Assembly: GCF_900103125.1 (NCBI RefSeq)
Contig: NZ_FNJV01000002.1
Span: forward strand, 62,001 to 126,000
Reading direction: 5' to 3'
Source: Mucilaginibacter sp. OK268
GTDB taxonomy: Bacteria; Bacteroidota; Bacteroidia; Sphingobacteriales; Sphingobacteriaceae
Length of the DNA stretch: 64,000 nt
The position numbers and the translations under genes are program-made. Every line of letters starts with the position of its first letter. Position 1 is the stretch's first letter. Shown piece after piece: positions 16,966-26,527 of this stretch. The notes under the pieces are model-generated. The model was not told the origin of the DNA and made no database searches. It was given only the letters and a program-made list of their open reading frames with translations.

Positions 16966-18270
16966 TCATTTGGCTTCCGTATTCTGATGTTCAGATTCCC
17001 TGGTGGCAGGCCGCACGATCATTCGCAGGTATTGATCTTTGGAAATATATGCTGCGCTCCAGCTGGTCAGCGTTTTTAGTTTATTCCTGAAATTGACCAG
17101 AGAAAGCAGGTGCACGAAAAGCCACATCAGCCAGGCAAAAAATCCCTGGAAATGAAGAGATGGTTTAGGAAGATCCGTTACGGCTTTGTTCCTGCCGATA
17201 ATGGCCATGGACCCTTTATCATGATACCGGAATGGCTTTAATGGATGCCCTGTCCTTTCTGCATGGATATTATGCGCCAGGTTTTTACCCTGCTGAATGG
17301 CGACCTGGGCCAGTTGCGGATGGCCGTTAGGGAACCCTTTGTCCAGCGTTTGCAGGCAGCTGTCTCCGATTGCATAAATATTAGCCGTGCCTTTTACTTT
17401 ATTACAGGCATCAACCAGCAGCCGTTTTCCGCGTCCATAAAATTCAGCCGGCAATCCGGTAAATGTCTGCCCGGTAACTCCGGCGGTCCAAATCAGGTTT
17501 TTGGTTTCGATCCGTGAACCGTCGCCAAGCAGAACGCTTTCCCCGTCATAGTCTTTTACAAGTTGATTTAAGTTAATAATGGCACCCATTGATCCCAGCG
17601 ATTTCAAAGCATACTCCTGGGATTTTTTTGTCATCGGTGCCAGTAAAGTCGGCAAGCCGTCCAGTACATAAATATCAAATGACAGGGCTGCCAGTTCGGG
17701 GTAATCTTTTTTGAAAATGTTCTGCTTCAATTCGGACAGCATACCAGCTATTTCAACCCCGGTAGGTCCGCCACCCGCAATGACGAAGTTTGTTAGCTTT
17801 TTTTGTTCGATCGGGTTATTGGAAACTGTAGCTTCCTCTAACCTGGTCAGGAGTGTGTTTTTTAGTAACAGCGCATCGGCAACCGTTTTCATGGGGAGGG
17901 CGTGCTTCCGGACATTTTCATTTCCGAAAAAATTGCTTTCTGTACCAGTAGCGAGAATCAGTTTGGAATAACGCAGCTCCCCTGAGGACAAGACGACCAA
18001 ATTCTGATCGGGTTTGATCTCCAGAAGTTCGCCCATCCTGAAGGTAAAGTTAGGATGGTTTCTAAACAATTTTCTGTACGGGTAGCTGATGTTGGATACG
18101 TCTAAAAAGCCTGTCGCTACCTGATAAAGCAGCGGGGGAAAGAAATTGAAATTGTTTCGGTCGACTAACGTAATATGTAAGTCCCTTTCTTTTTTTAATA
18201 GATTCTGGGCGACATTTATACCGGCGAACCCGCCGCCGATAATGACTATACTATTTCCATATGGTGTCAT
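16966..18270 (-). CDS. ndh: type II NADH dehydrogenase (NDH-2)
   Basis: Single-subunit, non-proton-pumping NADH:quinone oxidoreductase, 434 residues. The FAD-binding VIIGGGFAGINVAQNLL is at the N-terminus, and the NADH-binding FVIAGGGPTGVEIAGML lies mid-protein. IYAIGDSC and QLAQVAIQQGKNLAHNI are typical of the family. The C-terminal amphipathic/hydrophobic stretch (FFAWLMWLFVHLLSLV) anchors it to the inner membrane. It is last in a minus-strand trio behind panB and the PanD-like gene, 12 bases after the latter, so it is probably co-transcribed with them. Confidence 0.9.
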   Translation of the reverse strand: MTPYGNSIVIIGGGFAGINVAQNLLKKERDLHITLVDRNNFNFFPPLLYQVATGFLDVSNISYPYRKLFRNHPNFTFRMGELLEIKPDQNLVVLSSGELRYSKLILATGTESNFFGNENVRKHALPMKTVADALLLKNTLLTRLEEATVSNNPIEQKKLTNFVIAGGGPTGVEIAGMLSELKQNIFKKDYPELAALSFDIYVLDGLPTLLAPMTKKSQEYALKSLGSMGAIINLNQLVKDYDGESVLLGDGSRIETKNLIWTAGVTGQTFTGLPAEFYGRGKRLLVDACNKVKGTANIYAIGDSCLQTLDKGFPNGHPQLAQVAIQQGKNLAHNIHAERTGHPLKPFRYHDKGSMAIIGRNKAVTDLPKPSLHFQGFFAWLMWLFVHLLSLVNFRNKLKTLTSWSAAYISKDQYLRMIVRPATRESEHQNTEAK

Positions 18271-18282
18271 GATGAAAAAAAA

Positions 18283-18642
18283 TTAATGCTGTAGTGGCAG
18301 CTGATTTTTAAAGAGAACGATAATGAACGGGTATTCAGTTGGGGGCGGACCGGTAACCCATCTGGCGTAACTCAGGATATTGATATGATCACCAGCATGA
18401 ACAAGTCTTGTCGCGGACCCGCAGACAAAACAGGCGTGGCTGCCTTTGCCGGCCTTAAGCACATATGTTTCGAAAGTTGCCCCATTATTATGGTTAAAGA
18501 TCAAAACTCTTTCGTTCTCCAGTATTTTTGCAGCCTCTAAGATCTCCTCGTCAAGCAGCAGGTAATCTTCACCATCAGGGTAAATTCTGTTTACCAGGAC
18601 ATATTGTATTTCAGATTTAAGGAGGGATGAGGTAAGATCCAT
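18283..18642 (-). CDS. aspartate 1-decarboxylase (PanD) homologue without catalytic residues
   Basis: A 119-residue protein that aligns without gaps to PanD over its first half (LKS start, LEAAKILENE, NNGATFETYV, GDHINILSYA). The residues needed for PanD activity are replaced. The self-cleaved Gly-Ser that forms the pyruvoyl group is Asp-Tyr in the EDYLLLDEE stretch, and the positions of E. coli Lys9, Arg54 and Asn72 hold Glu, Thr and Cys. The Thr-Tyr pair in FETYV is kept. It therefore cannot make the pyruvoyl cofactor by the known route and is probably a pseudoenzyme, perhaps structural or regulatory. It lies between panB and ndh with 11-12 base gaps. Confidence 0.8.
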   Translation of the reverse strand: MDLTSSLLKSEIQYVLVNRIYPDGEDYLLLDEEILEAAKILENERVLIFNHNNGATFETYVLKAGKGSHACFVCGSATRLVHAGDHINILSYARWVTGPPPTEYPFIIVLFKNQLPLQH

Positions 18643-18653
18643 GTTATAAAATT

Positions 18654-19469
18654 TTAGTATTGTTCCTTATCGCTGGGGAATTTTCGGGATTTGACATCTG
18701 AAACATAAGCGTTCGTGGCGTTGGTGATCTGGCTGTACAGGTCAAGATATCTTCGGAGAAAACGGGGGGCGAAATCCTTCGATATCCCTAAAAGGTCGTG
18801 CATGACCAGGACCTGTCCGTCAACGTATTTTCCTGCACCAATGCCTATAATGGGAATTGTTAAAGAATCTGCCACTTCTTTTCCTAAAATCGCCGGGATC
18901 TTTTCCAACACTATACTAAAACATCCGGCATCCTGCAAAACCTGTGCATTGCGCAGTAGTGTTTTCGCTTCGCCCTCTTCCTTCGCACGGACAGTATAAC
19001 TGCCGAATTTAAAAATAGACTGAGGAGTAAGACCCAGATGTCCCATCACTGGAATACCCGCCTGGATAAGCCTGCTGACCGATTCTATAATTTCTTCCCC
19101 ACCTTCCAGTTTAAGCGCATGCGCGCCCGCTTCTTTCATCAGCCGGATACCTGAACTGAGCGCTTGTTTGCTGTCGCCCTGGTAAGAGCCAAAAGGAAGA
19201 TCGGTGATGATCATTGCTCTTTTCACCGCTCTTGCTACACTTTGCGTATGATAGATCATATGCTCAAGTGTCATTGGCAGCGTAGTTTCATAACCCGCCA
19301 TGACATTGGCAGCTGAGTCGCCAACCAGGAGAACATCCACACCTGCTTCGTCAAAGATCCGGGCCATCGAAAAATCATAGGCGGTGAGCATGCTGATCTT
19401 CTCAGCGGCGTTCTTCATGTCCTGAAGAACTTTACTTGTTATTTTCGGGAATGCTGTTTGAACTGACAT
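18654..19469 (-). CDS. panB: 3-methyl-2-oxobutanoate hydroxymethyltransferase
   Basis: First committed enzyme of pantothenate synthesis: transfers a hydroxymethyl group from methylene-tetrahydrofolate to ketoisovalerate. At 271 residues it is a normal TIM-barrel PanB. All catalytic motifs are visible: [20 protein letters not shown] (metal Asp), [10 protein letters not shown] (second Asp), ALKLEGGEE (Lys/Glu), [10 protein letters not shown] and the Glu in SIVLEKIP. It is first in the panB, PanD-like, ndh order and is divergent from an AraC gene 194 bases away. Confidence 0.93.
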   Translation of the reverse strand: MSVQTAFPKITSKVLQDMKNAAEKISMLTAYDFSMARIFDEAGVDVLLVGDSAANVMAGYETTLPMTLEHMIYHTQSVARAVKRAMIITDLPFGSYQGDSKQALSSGIRLMKEAGAHALKLEGGEEIIESVSRLIQAGIPVMGHLGLTPQSIFKFGSYTVRAKEEGEAKTLLRNAQVLQDAGCFSIVLEKIPAILGKEVADSLTIPIIGIGAGKYVDGQVLVMHDLLGISKDFAPRFLRRYLDLYSQITNATNAYVSDVKSRKFPSDKEQY

Positions 19470-19581
19470 TGAAATTTATTTTATTGCCGCCGAAATCAGC
19501 GGCAAATATTTACCGATTGTTGTTGATGCAATATTACAAATCGCTTAAACGGCCGGTTTGTCGATATGGCTTGACAATTTG

Positions 19582-19620
19582 TTTAAATGGAGCAACCTGA
19601 AAAAATTGGTTTTTAAATGG
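19582..19620. promoter_or_regulatory. direct repeat in the panB/AraC divergent region
   Basis: TTTAAATGG occurs at 19582-19590 and 19612-19620, exactly 30 bases apart, each preceded by a similar A-rich ATTTG/ATTGG block. Direct repeats three helical turns apart between divergent genes are a common arrangement for AraC-family operators. The regulator encoded at 19664 is the likely binder. Confidence 0.35.
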
Positions 19621-19663
19621 CAAAAAGGAATATCAGTAAAATCAATATCGTAATTTCACACCA

Positions 19664-20536
19664 ATGAAGGAAATCAAAACCTTTTCGCTTTCAAGACATA
19701 GCCGCCTTTTCGCCGTGCCTGATACCAGCAGAGAATATTTGTTTATTCCAGCTGAGGGGCATCCATACCTGGAAGAACCATACAGGGCCGAGAGCTATGC
19801 CATCGCTTACCTAAAAGAAGGGGCCGTCTTTTTACAGGCCGGGCTAAACGAGTATGAGATTAATGCGCCATCCATCATCACGCTCGGGCCTTCGGTCATC
19901 CGCAGTTTCCGAAAGCGGAGCGAACTCTTAAAAATGGATATTATATTTTTTAAAGATGCTTTTTTGCTGGAAAAGTATGTCGATGTCCTTTTTTTTAACA
20001 ATTACGATTTTTTTGAAAACGCTGATTTGCATGTATTCAACTTAAACGATGTTTATCATATTAAATTCAGCAGGTTTTTTGAAATTATTCAACTAACCCT
20101 GGCAACGGCTAACTATCACCAGGCCCCAATCATCCGCAATCTTATCTTTGCACTTATCTATGAAATTGATGCTTTTCATCGGCAGCATAGCGCAGGGAGA
20201 CAGTCTTCGCTAACCGGTTATACGCTTTTTTCAAAATTCAAACAATTGCTCAACCGCAATTTCATGCACGAGCGCAAACTTGAATTTTATGCTGATCATC
20301 TTCACGTGATGCCCAAATCACTTTCTGCCGCGATCAAAAAGCAATCGGGCAGGTCTGCCGGTAAATGGATCGATGAAACAATAGCCCTGGAAGCCAAGGT
20401 GCTGCTGCAAAATAAAATGCTTACCGTTTCCCAGATCAGCGATATGTTGAATTTCTCAAACCAGTCGGTGTTCAGTAAGTTTTTCAGGGCAAATGCCGGA
20501 ATGTCACCTGTAGCGTACCGCAAAAAACTCCTGTAA
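19664..20536 (+). CDS. AraC-family transcriptional regulator
   Basis: A 290-residue regulator. The N-terminal cupin-type half contains YLKEGAVFLQAGLNEYEI and ITLGPSVIRSFRK. The C-terminal DNA-binding half has KLEFYADHLHVMPKSLSAAI and TVSQISDMLNFSNQSVFSKF as helix-turn-helix units and ends with the usual GMSPVAYRKKL. Divergent from panB and upstream of the TetR gene in the same direction. It belongs to the Bacteroidota AraC type that often controls neighbouring redox or efflux genes. Confidence 0.9.
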   Translation: MKEIKTFSLSRHSRLFAVPDTSREYLFIPAEGHPYLEEPYRAESYAIAYLKEGAVFLQAGLNEYEINAPSIITLGPSVIRSFRKRSELLKMDIIFFKDAFLLEKYVDVLFFNNYDFFENADLHVFNLNDVYHIKFSRFFEIIQLTLATANYHQAPIIRNLIFALIYEIDAFHRQHSAGRQSSLTGYTLFSKFKQLLNRNFMHERKLEFYADHLHVMPKSLSAAIKKQSGRSAGKWIDETIALEAKVLLQNKMLTVSQISDMLNFSNQSVFSKFFRANAGMSPVAYRKKLL

Positions 20537-20564
20537 TTCCTATATTTTTTTTCAAAGGCGCTGT

Positions 20565-20584
20565 AATTCGTTCACGAATGAATT
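20565..20584. promoter_or_regulatory. inverted repeat upstream of the TetR gene
   Basis: ATTCGT and ACGAAT form an exact inverted repeat with a TC spacer (20566-20579) about 110 bases before the TetR start codon. A wider AATTC/GAATT pair encloses it, off-centre. It could be the operator through which the TetR protein controls itself and the exporter genes. Confidence 0.35.
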
Positions 20585-20685
20585 TGCGGCGATAAGTCAT
20601 TTCGACAAATATTGAGGTGGTTTGGGCAATTTTATTGCCTGTTTTTACAGGAATTTTGTCATATCAAAACTTTTTTGAGTTGGAT

Positions 20686-21327
20686 ATGACTGAGCACAAA
20701 GATTATTCGTTACAAAATCGCAGGCAGACATTATTAAGAGCTGCTGAAGATCTCTTTGCCAAATATGGCTTTGATGGAACATCGATCAGGATGATATCGA
20801 AAGAGCTCGGCATCAACTCGGCGATGATTAGTTATTATTTTGGTTCCAAAGAAGCACTTTATCTTCAAATATTCAGGAACAGGTTAACTGAAATTGCAAA
20901 TGAGATCAGCCGGTTCAATCAGCTCGACCTTGGTCCTGTCGAAAAGCTCGAAGCCTACCTGACAGTTTACATCAGGAGGATATCGTCCAATAAAAGTTTT
21001 CATCGGCTGTTGTACAATCAACTTGCGACCGGACAATATCCGGCCGTTATTTCCATGGTGTCAGAAGCGAGGGCTCAAATATATTCCTTCCTGCTTAAAA
21101 TTATTAAAGACGGTATCCAGTCTGGGCATTTCAATGTCATTGATGCAGAAATTTTCGCACTCAATATCCTATCGTTCATCCCATCTGTGTTTACAGCAAA
21201 TCTGATCTCACTTATTCATTTAGGTGAACCTATGAGAGATGATTTCGCCCGGCGGATGATCGATCATATTATGCTGATGGTTATTCCTTCAGGAGTGCAA
21301 TCCAATAATAAATTGTGTCATGTTTAA
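20686..21327 (+). CDS. TetR-family repressor of the exporter operon
   Basis: A 213-residue repressor starting at the ATG at 20686; a longer frame reaching a GTG at 20617 adds an unlikely hydrophobic leader. The N-terminal helix-turn-helix is LFAKYGFDGTSIRMISKELG followed by SAMISYYFGSKEALY, the TetR hallmark. The C-terminal half is helical, for ligand binding and dimerisation, and ends in a TetR_C-like segment. The gene overlaps or abuts the TolC-family gene, so it is translationally linked with the efflux operon that it probably represses. Confidence 0.9.
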   Translation: MTEHKDYSLQNRRQTLLRAAEDLFAKYGFDGTSIRMISKELGINSAMISYYFGSKEALYLQIFRNRLTEIANEISRFNQLDLGPVEKLEAYLTVYIRRISSNKSFHRLLYNQLATGQYPAVISMVSEARAQIYSFLLKIIKDGIQSGHFNVIDAEIFALNILSFIPSVFTANLISLIHLGEPMRDDFARRMIDHIMLMVIPSGVQSNNKLCHV

Positions 21328-21343
21328 TTATAGCTATTATAAT

Positions 21344-22678
21344 ATGAAAATTCACCTGGTAACTGCCGTTTTTTTCTTGGTCAGTATAGCCGCAGGTATG
21401 CAAATTACGTACGCGCAAGCGCCGGATGCCGGCTTCCGTGTTTCACTAACGGAGGCCGTGCAGTTTGCAAAAAGCCAAAACAAATGGGTACAAGCTGCCC
21501 GCGCTGAAGAAAGTGCGGCAGGTGAAGACCGGCTGGATGCTTACCGGGCAGCGTTGCCTACAGTGAATGTAAATGGTTCTTATCAACGTTTTTCTGATCT
21601 TACTTTATTTACTGAGGGTCTCAGCCATTCCACTACCGGCCCGCGAAAACCTACGCCCAATGCGGCGGCATTGGGGATCGATGCCTTATTTAATATTTAC
21701 AGCGGCGGACGCCAGCGGGCTTTTCAAAAAGAACAAACCTCCCGGCAGTCATTGGCTAAACTCAATACTGAAGACCAATCCGGAAGTATTGCGCTGCAAA
21801 CTGCCAGCCAGTACCTTGATTTGGTCCGGCTTGCCGATTTGAAAAAGTACATCCAGGATCAGTTAAAAAGGGCGCAAACCCGTCTTAAGAATATTAACAC
21901 ACTTTATAAAAATCAAAAGGTTACTAAAAGTGATGTATTACGCGCCGAAGTAATGCTGTCCAATGTAGAACTCTCGTTGCAGCAAACAGAGAATGATATT
22001 AGTATAGCTAATCAAAAACTGGATGTGCTAATGAATGTGCCGGACAGCGTCCGCCTTAATCCTACCGATTCTGCCGCTATGCCGAAGCCAGGGCCCGATT
22101 CACTGCTGCAGCTGATAGAACGGGCGGGAATATCCTCGTACAGCATACGTAAAGCAGCGGAGAATGTGGAAATACAGCGTGCGAGGGTCAACGGTATCCA
22201 AAGTGCCAATATGCCCACTTTGGGTTTTTATACTGCTTACGGGCTGAATTACCCTAACTATCTGTTTTTCCCCTCGGTAAATCAGGCCTATGCTATTGGT
22301 TTTGTGGGTCTTAAAGCGCAATATAGCATTTCGTCGCTTTACCACAATAAAAGCAAAGTGACTGCCGGTAAGCTCAGGGTTAAAGAACTGGAACTACAGC
22401 AGCAGGCAATCGCCGATAATATTACTACCGATGTCAAATCTTATTACATCAAATATATGGAGGCCCTGAACCGTATTTCAGTCAATCAGCGCTCCGTGGA
22501 ACAATCACAGGTCAATTACCGCATCGTAACCACCAAGTACTTTAATCAACTGGCTTTATTAACGGACTTGCTTGACGCGGACAACCTCTACCAGGAATCG
22601 AGATTCAACCTCGTCAAAGCACAAACCGACGCACTCACCATTTATTATCACCTCTTATACACCAGTGGCAACTTGTAA
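21344..22678 (+). CDS. TolC-family outer-membrane efflux protein
   Basis: Outer-membrane channel of a tripartite exporter, about 444 residues. The signal peptide from the ATG at 21344 is MKIHLVTAVFFLVSIAAGMQ; an in-frame ATG at 21320 overlapping the TetR stop is an alternative. Two OEP repeats are visible through the paired SLTEAVQFAKSQNKWVQAAR and coiled-coil segments (TLYKNQKVTKSDVLRAEVML; YFNQLALLTDLLDADNLYQE). It works with the HlyD-like and MFS proteins encoded just downstream. Confidence 0.9.
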   Translation: MKIHLVTAVFFLVSIAAGMQITYAQAPDAGFRVSLTEAVQFAKSQNKWVQAARAEESAAGEDRLDAYRAALPTVNVNGSYQRFSDLTLFTEGLSHSTTGPRKPTPNAAALGIDALFNIYSGGRQRAFQKEQTSRQSLAKLNTEDQSGSIALQTASQYLDLVRLADLKKYIQDQLKRAQTRLKNINTLYKNQKVTKSDVLRAEVMLSNVELSLQQTENDISIANQKLDVLMNVPDSVRLNPTDSAAMPKPGPDSLLQLIERAGISSYSIRKAAENVEIQRARVNGIQSANMPTLGFYTAYGLNYPNYLFFPSVNQAYAIGFVGLKAQYSISSLYHNKSKVTAGKLRVKELELQQQAIADNITTDVKSYYIKYMEALNRISVNQRSVEQSQVNYRIVTTKYFNQLALLTDLLDADNLYQESRFNLVKAQTDALTIYYHLLYTSGNL

Positions 22679-22692
22679 TTAATGCCTTTGAC

Positions 22693-23739
22693 ATGAAAAA
22701 AGAAAATCAAAAGATTCACCCGGGAAATATCGTCATCACGATCATCGCTATCATGGTCGTCCTCGCCGGAGTATATTATTTTATTCAATACTGGGGTTTT
22801 AGCCGGCATTATGAGGAAACCAATGATGCTCAGGTGGAATCTTACATTAATCCGGTATCCGCACGCGCAGGCGGGTATATCGAACAGGTTAAGTTCGAGG
22901 AACATCAACTGGTTAAACGGGGTGACACACTGGTCATACTCGATGACAGGGAATACAAAGCGCAACTGGAATCCGCGGAAGCCGCCATTGAAGACGCACA
23001 GGCTCAACTTACAGTATTGACAGCCGGAATCCGTTCATCAGAATTGGGAACCGATGTTAATAAAGATCAGATCAAAGGCGCGGAGGCAAAGTACGTGCAG
23101 CAGCAGCAGGATATCAGGCGTTATAAAAACCTGGTTAAGGAAGAAGCTGCTACCGGGTCGGATCTGGAACAGGTACAGGCTCGTTATGATGTAGCTGCAA
23201 GTGATTACAGCGCCGCCCAAAACAGCCTTAAAACAAATCAGGCACGGGTTGCAGAAATGAAAACACATTTCGCCCTGCTTAAAGCGGATATCAAGCGGAA
23301 GCAGGCCGCATTGGATTTGGCCTGGCTCAATCTATCTTATACCATCATAAGAGCACCTTATTCCGGGAGATTGGGCCGGAAAAACATATTAGAAGGTCAG
23401 CAAATCCAGCCTGGTCAGCCGCTGGTCAGCATTATCAATGAAAATCAAAAGTGGATTACTGCAAATTATAAAGAAACGCAGGTAGAGGGTATGTATATAG
23501 GCCAGCCGGTAGACATCAGGGTCGATGCTATAAACGGGAAGGCATTTAAAGGCAGGATCGAAGCGATCGCAGGCTCGACCGGTTCCAGGTTCTCACTTTT
23601 ACCTCCGGATAACTCTACCGGAAACTTTGTGAAGATCATACAGCGGGTGCCAGTAAAAATTGTATTTGAAGATAAAGATACAGATCAGTTTATTCCCGGA
23701 ATGAACGTGACTGTAGCTGTAAAAAAGAAAGCATCATGA
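22693..23739 (+). CDS. HlyD/EmrA-like membrane fusion protein
   Basis: Periplasmic adaptor of the exporter, 348 residues. One N-terminal transmembrane segment (IVITIIAIMVVLAGVYYFIQ) is followed by the biotinyl-lipoyl half-motif (ETNDAQVESYINPVSARAGG), a coiled-coil hairpin rich in Ala/Gln/Lys, the second lipoyl half (LSYTIIRAPYSGRLGRKNIL) and a beta-barrel domain ending IPGMNVTVAVKKK. It is 14 bases after the TolC-family gene and its stop overlaps the MFS start by 4 bases. Confidence 0.92.
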   Translation: MKKENQKIHPGNIVITIIAIMVVLAGVYYFIQYWGFSRHYEETNDAQVESYINPVSARAGGYIEQVKFEEHQLVKRGDTLVILDDREYKAQLESAEAAIEDAQAQLTVLTAGIRSSELGTDVNKDQIKGAEAKYVQQQQDIRRYKNLVKEEAATGSDLEQVQARYDVAASDYSAAQNSLKTNQARVAEMKTHFALLKADIKRKQAALDLAWLNLSYTIIRAPYSGRLGRKNILEGQQIQPGQPLVSIINENQKWITANYKETQVEGMYIGQPVDIRVDAINGKAFKGRIEAIAGSTGSRFSLLPPDNSTGNFVKIIQRVPVKIVFEDKDTDQFIPGMNVTVAVKKKAS

Positions 23740-25340
23740 GCAAGCCTGTTTATTTTAGAAACTGGATAAATGACTGGCAATGGGGTGTGCGTATAGCACT
23801 GTTTCTCATCCTGTTGGTTTCGCTGATGCAGTTTGGTATGTTTTCACTGACACAAAACTACATGATCGCTTACCTGGGAGCGCAGCCTGAAGATATTTCA
23901 TTTGCGCTGCTGCTGACCTATGCCGGTATTATCTCGATACTGCCTGTTCAGTTCCGGTTCCTGAAATATTTTGAAACAAGAAACTATTTGATCACTAATA
24001 TCATAGTGGCTGTCTTCCTGAACTGCTTATGTGTGAACTGCCATGACATCAATGTTTTTTTCATCCTTCGGTTTTTACAGGGTATTTTAGTTGGCAATAC
24101 GGCTGCCTGTGCGCTCATTCTGATCTTTACACGTTTAGAAAGCGAACGTGCCCAGGCGATTGGTTCGGCCGTATTTTATGGCACCATTCTCGCCAATACG
24201 GTTCTAATAGGTTTAGTTGCCGCAGCAGTTGTTGTTTCGGCAGACTGGAAAGTCACCTACTATTACCTGATGGGGTTCCAGATACTCACACTCATCATTT
24301 GTTTGCTGGTTTTGCGGGGAACATCAGGCCATAAAGCCTACCCTTTACACCAGATTGACTGGGCCGGGTTTATCCTGTTTTCCTGTACGGTTGCGGCTTT
24401 TGCCTATACCATGATCTACGGTTCGAAATATTATTGGTTTGCAGACCCGCGGATATTTTGGAGCACATCAATTACGGTGTGCGGTGCAGTGCTTTTTTTT
24501 TACAGGCAATCGATTATTAAAAGGCCATTGATCAATATCAAAGCATTTAAATACCCGAATTTTTTGATCGGGCTTTGCCTGCTGGCCATCTATTATGGAA
24601 GTAAAGACAGCATTAACCTGGTTTATAATTATGCGGGCGGGATTTTGAAATGGAGTACGCTCCAGGTAATTTGCCTCGGACTGTGTAATGTGGGCGCAAT
24701 AGTGATTTCGCTGATTGTCTCTACACAGCTCACCTTAGCTAAACGGCATTCCACCAAAGGCTTCCTGGTAGCCGGTTTTTTGCTCATGGCCGGTTATAAT
24801 CTTTGGATGTGTTTTATCATAACACCCGATCTGTCTTTTACCGACCTGCTATTTCCTGTCATGCTGCAAGGGGCAGCTTCGGGGTTTTTGTTTGTTCCTA
24901 TTATCATTTTTACGGTCTCCTCTTTGCCTGCGGAGACAGGCACAACCGGTCTTGTGGTGGCCGCATACGCCCGGTTTACGGCATCTTCTAATTCAGTTGC
25001 CGGATATTACAACTTGCAGTTGTATTTCAACCAGCACTTCAAAGAGGGATTTTTGGGATACCTGACAGCAGACAACGTGATCACTGCCGACCGGCTAAAG
25101 GGCTACCAGGGAATATATGCTGCTAAAGGATTTACTGCGGATCAGGCAGCAGCCCTGGCTAATGCCGCGCTTGGTCAAAGTCTTGCACTGCAAACCCAGT
25201 TACTAACTAACCGTGCCGTATTTCTAAGCATTGCGTTATTGCTTTTCGGAGTGGCTATGCTCATACTGATGATACCGGCGATCAATAAAACCTTTTTACA
25301 TTGGAATCGGCGCATGGTTGTGCCATCAGGTAACCTTTAG
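23736..25340 (+). CDS. MFS multidrug transporter, DHA2/EmrB-like
   Basis: Inner-membrane proton-driven exporter of 534 residues, with about 14 hydrophobic segments spread evenly, as in the DHA2 family. The fold shows at LRFLQGILVGNTAACALILI (motif around helix 4) and in the long central loop. The ATGA overlap with the adaptor gene shows translational coupling. With the TolC and EmrA-like partners it forms a drug or metabolite exporter; the substrate is unknown. Many EmrB signature residues are weak, so it is a divergent member. Confidence 0.88.
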   Translation: MSKPVYFRNWINDWQWGVRIALFLILLVSLMQFGMFSLTQNYMIAYLGAQPEDISFALLLTYAGIISILPVQFRFLKYFETRNYLITNIIVAVFLNCLCVNCHDINVFFILRFLQGILVGNTAACALILIFTRLESERAQAIGSAVFYGTILANTVLIGLVAAAVVVSADWKVTYYYLMGFQILTLIICLLVLRGTSGHKAYPLHQIDWAGFILFSCTVAAFAYTMIYGSKYYWFADPRIFWSTSITVCGAVLFFYRQSIIKRPLINIKAFKYPNFLIGLCLLAIYYGSKDSINLVYNYAGGILKWSTLQVICLGLCNVGAIVISLIVSTQLTLAKRHSTKGFLVAGFLLMAGYNLWMCFIITPDLSFTDLLFPVMLQGAASGFLFVPIIIFTVSSLPAETGTTGLVVAAYARFTASSNSVAGYYNLQLYFNQHFKEGFLGYLTADNVITADRLKGYQGIYAAKGFTADQAAALANAALGQSLALQTQLLTNRAVFLSIALLLFGVAMLILMIPAINKTFLHWNRRMVVPSGNL

Positions 25341-25400
25341 ATTTTCAGAAAACTCAATGCAAATAAATTAATCAAATTATTCACTACTTAATCAAACATT

Positions 25401-26513
25401 ATGGAAATCACAGCAGCTGTCGTTAAGGAACAAGGCAGCGAATTTGAATTGGCAAAAGTAATTTTAGATCAACCCAAATCCGACGAAGTATTGGTCAGGA
25501 TCGTAGCAACAGGTATATGTCATACCGATATGGTTGCACGCGATTTCGTCATGGGATCTCCCAACTTTCCCGTGATCCTGGGCCACGAAGGATCGGGTGT
25601 TATTGAAAGTATCGGTGAGGACGTTCATCACCTGAACGTTGGCGATCACGTGGTACTGACCTATGGCTATTGCGGGGAATGTGAGATATGCCGGTCTGGT
25701 ACACCAGCATATTGTTATGAATTTTTCCCGCGAAATTTTTCAGGTGCCCGAGTGGACGGTTCCCATAACCACCATTACCCTGATGGAAAAGTGATTAATG
25801 ATAACTTCTTTTCTCAATCCTCCTTCGCAACTTATGCTATAGCCCATAAGAATAACGTTATTTCAGTACCAAAGGATGCACCGTTGGACATATTAGGTCC
25901 GTTAGGCTGTGGGATTCAAACAGGTGCGGGAGCCGTGATCAATTCACTGAAAGTTAAAATAGGCAGCACCATCGTCATCACAGGCACCGGGGCTGTCGGG
26001 TTAGCAGCATTAATGGCAGCGAAGGCATCTTCAGCGACAACGATCATCGCCGTTGATATCAACGAAGAACGATTGAACTTTTCAAAAGAATTGGGTGCAA
26101 CCCATACCATCAATAGTTTAACTGAAGATGTGCAAAAACGCATTCGGGAAATATTGCCTAACGGTGTACAGTATGGCATCGATACGACCGGCAGAAACGA
26201 AGTAATTAATAATGTGTTATCCAGCCTGGCTCCGGTGGGCGAAATGGTTTGCATTGGCGTGGCGCGCAAACCACTGGAACTGGAAACCAACATCTTCCTG
26301 ACTAAGGGTTATAAGATCAGGTGGATCAACCAGGGAGACAGCGTTCCGCAGGAGTTCATTCCTAAATTAATTCACATGTATCAGCTGGGTCAGTTTCCTT
26401 TTGACAAGCTGATCAAAAAATATGCTTTTCAGGATATTAATGAGGCTGTTGAAGATTCGGAAAAAGGGCGGACAATCAAATCTGTGCTGTTAATCGGCGA
26501 GTACAAACAATAG
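25401..26513 (+). CDS. zinc-dependent alcohol dehydrogenase (aryl-alcohol type)
   Basis: A 370-residue NAD-linked MDR enzyme. Catalytic zinc ligands are Cys40 in GICHTD, His62 in GHEGSG and a Cys near 173 (LGPLGCGIQTG). The structural zinc site is formed by the closely spaced cysteines in CGECEICRSGTPAYC (residues 91-105). The Rossmann motif is ITGTGAVGLAALMAAK. Together these resemble benzyl/aryl-alcohol dehydrogenases. It sits alone between the efflux operon and the FMN reductase; it may belong to the same stress response. Confidence 0.9.
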   Translation: MEITAAVVKEQGSEFELAKVILDQPKSDEVLVRIVATGICHTDMVARDFVMGSPNFPVILGHEGSGVIESIGEDVHHLNVGDHVVLTYGYCGECEICRSGTPAYCYEFFPRNFSGARVDGSHNHHYPDGKVINDNFFSQSSFATYAIAHKNNVISVPKDAPLDILGPLGCGIQTGAGAVINSLKVKIGSTIVITGTGAVGLAALMAAKASSATTIIAVDINEERLNFSKELGATHTINSLTEDVQKRIREILPNGVQYGIDTTGRNEVINNVLSSLAPVGEMVCIGVARKPLELETNIFLTKGYKIRWINQGDSVPQEFIPKLIHMYQLGQFPFDKLIKKYAFQDINEAVEDSEKGRTIKSVLLIGEYKQ

Positions 26514-26527
26514 GCCGGCAATCTGTT

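Noticed and set aside
20617..20685. N-terminal extension of the TetR protein
   Set aside because: It begins at a GTG and would place a hydrophobic leader before a DNA-binding domain, which is not expected for TetR proteins.
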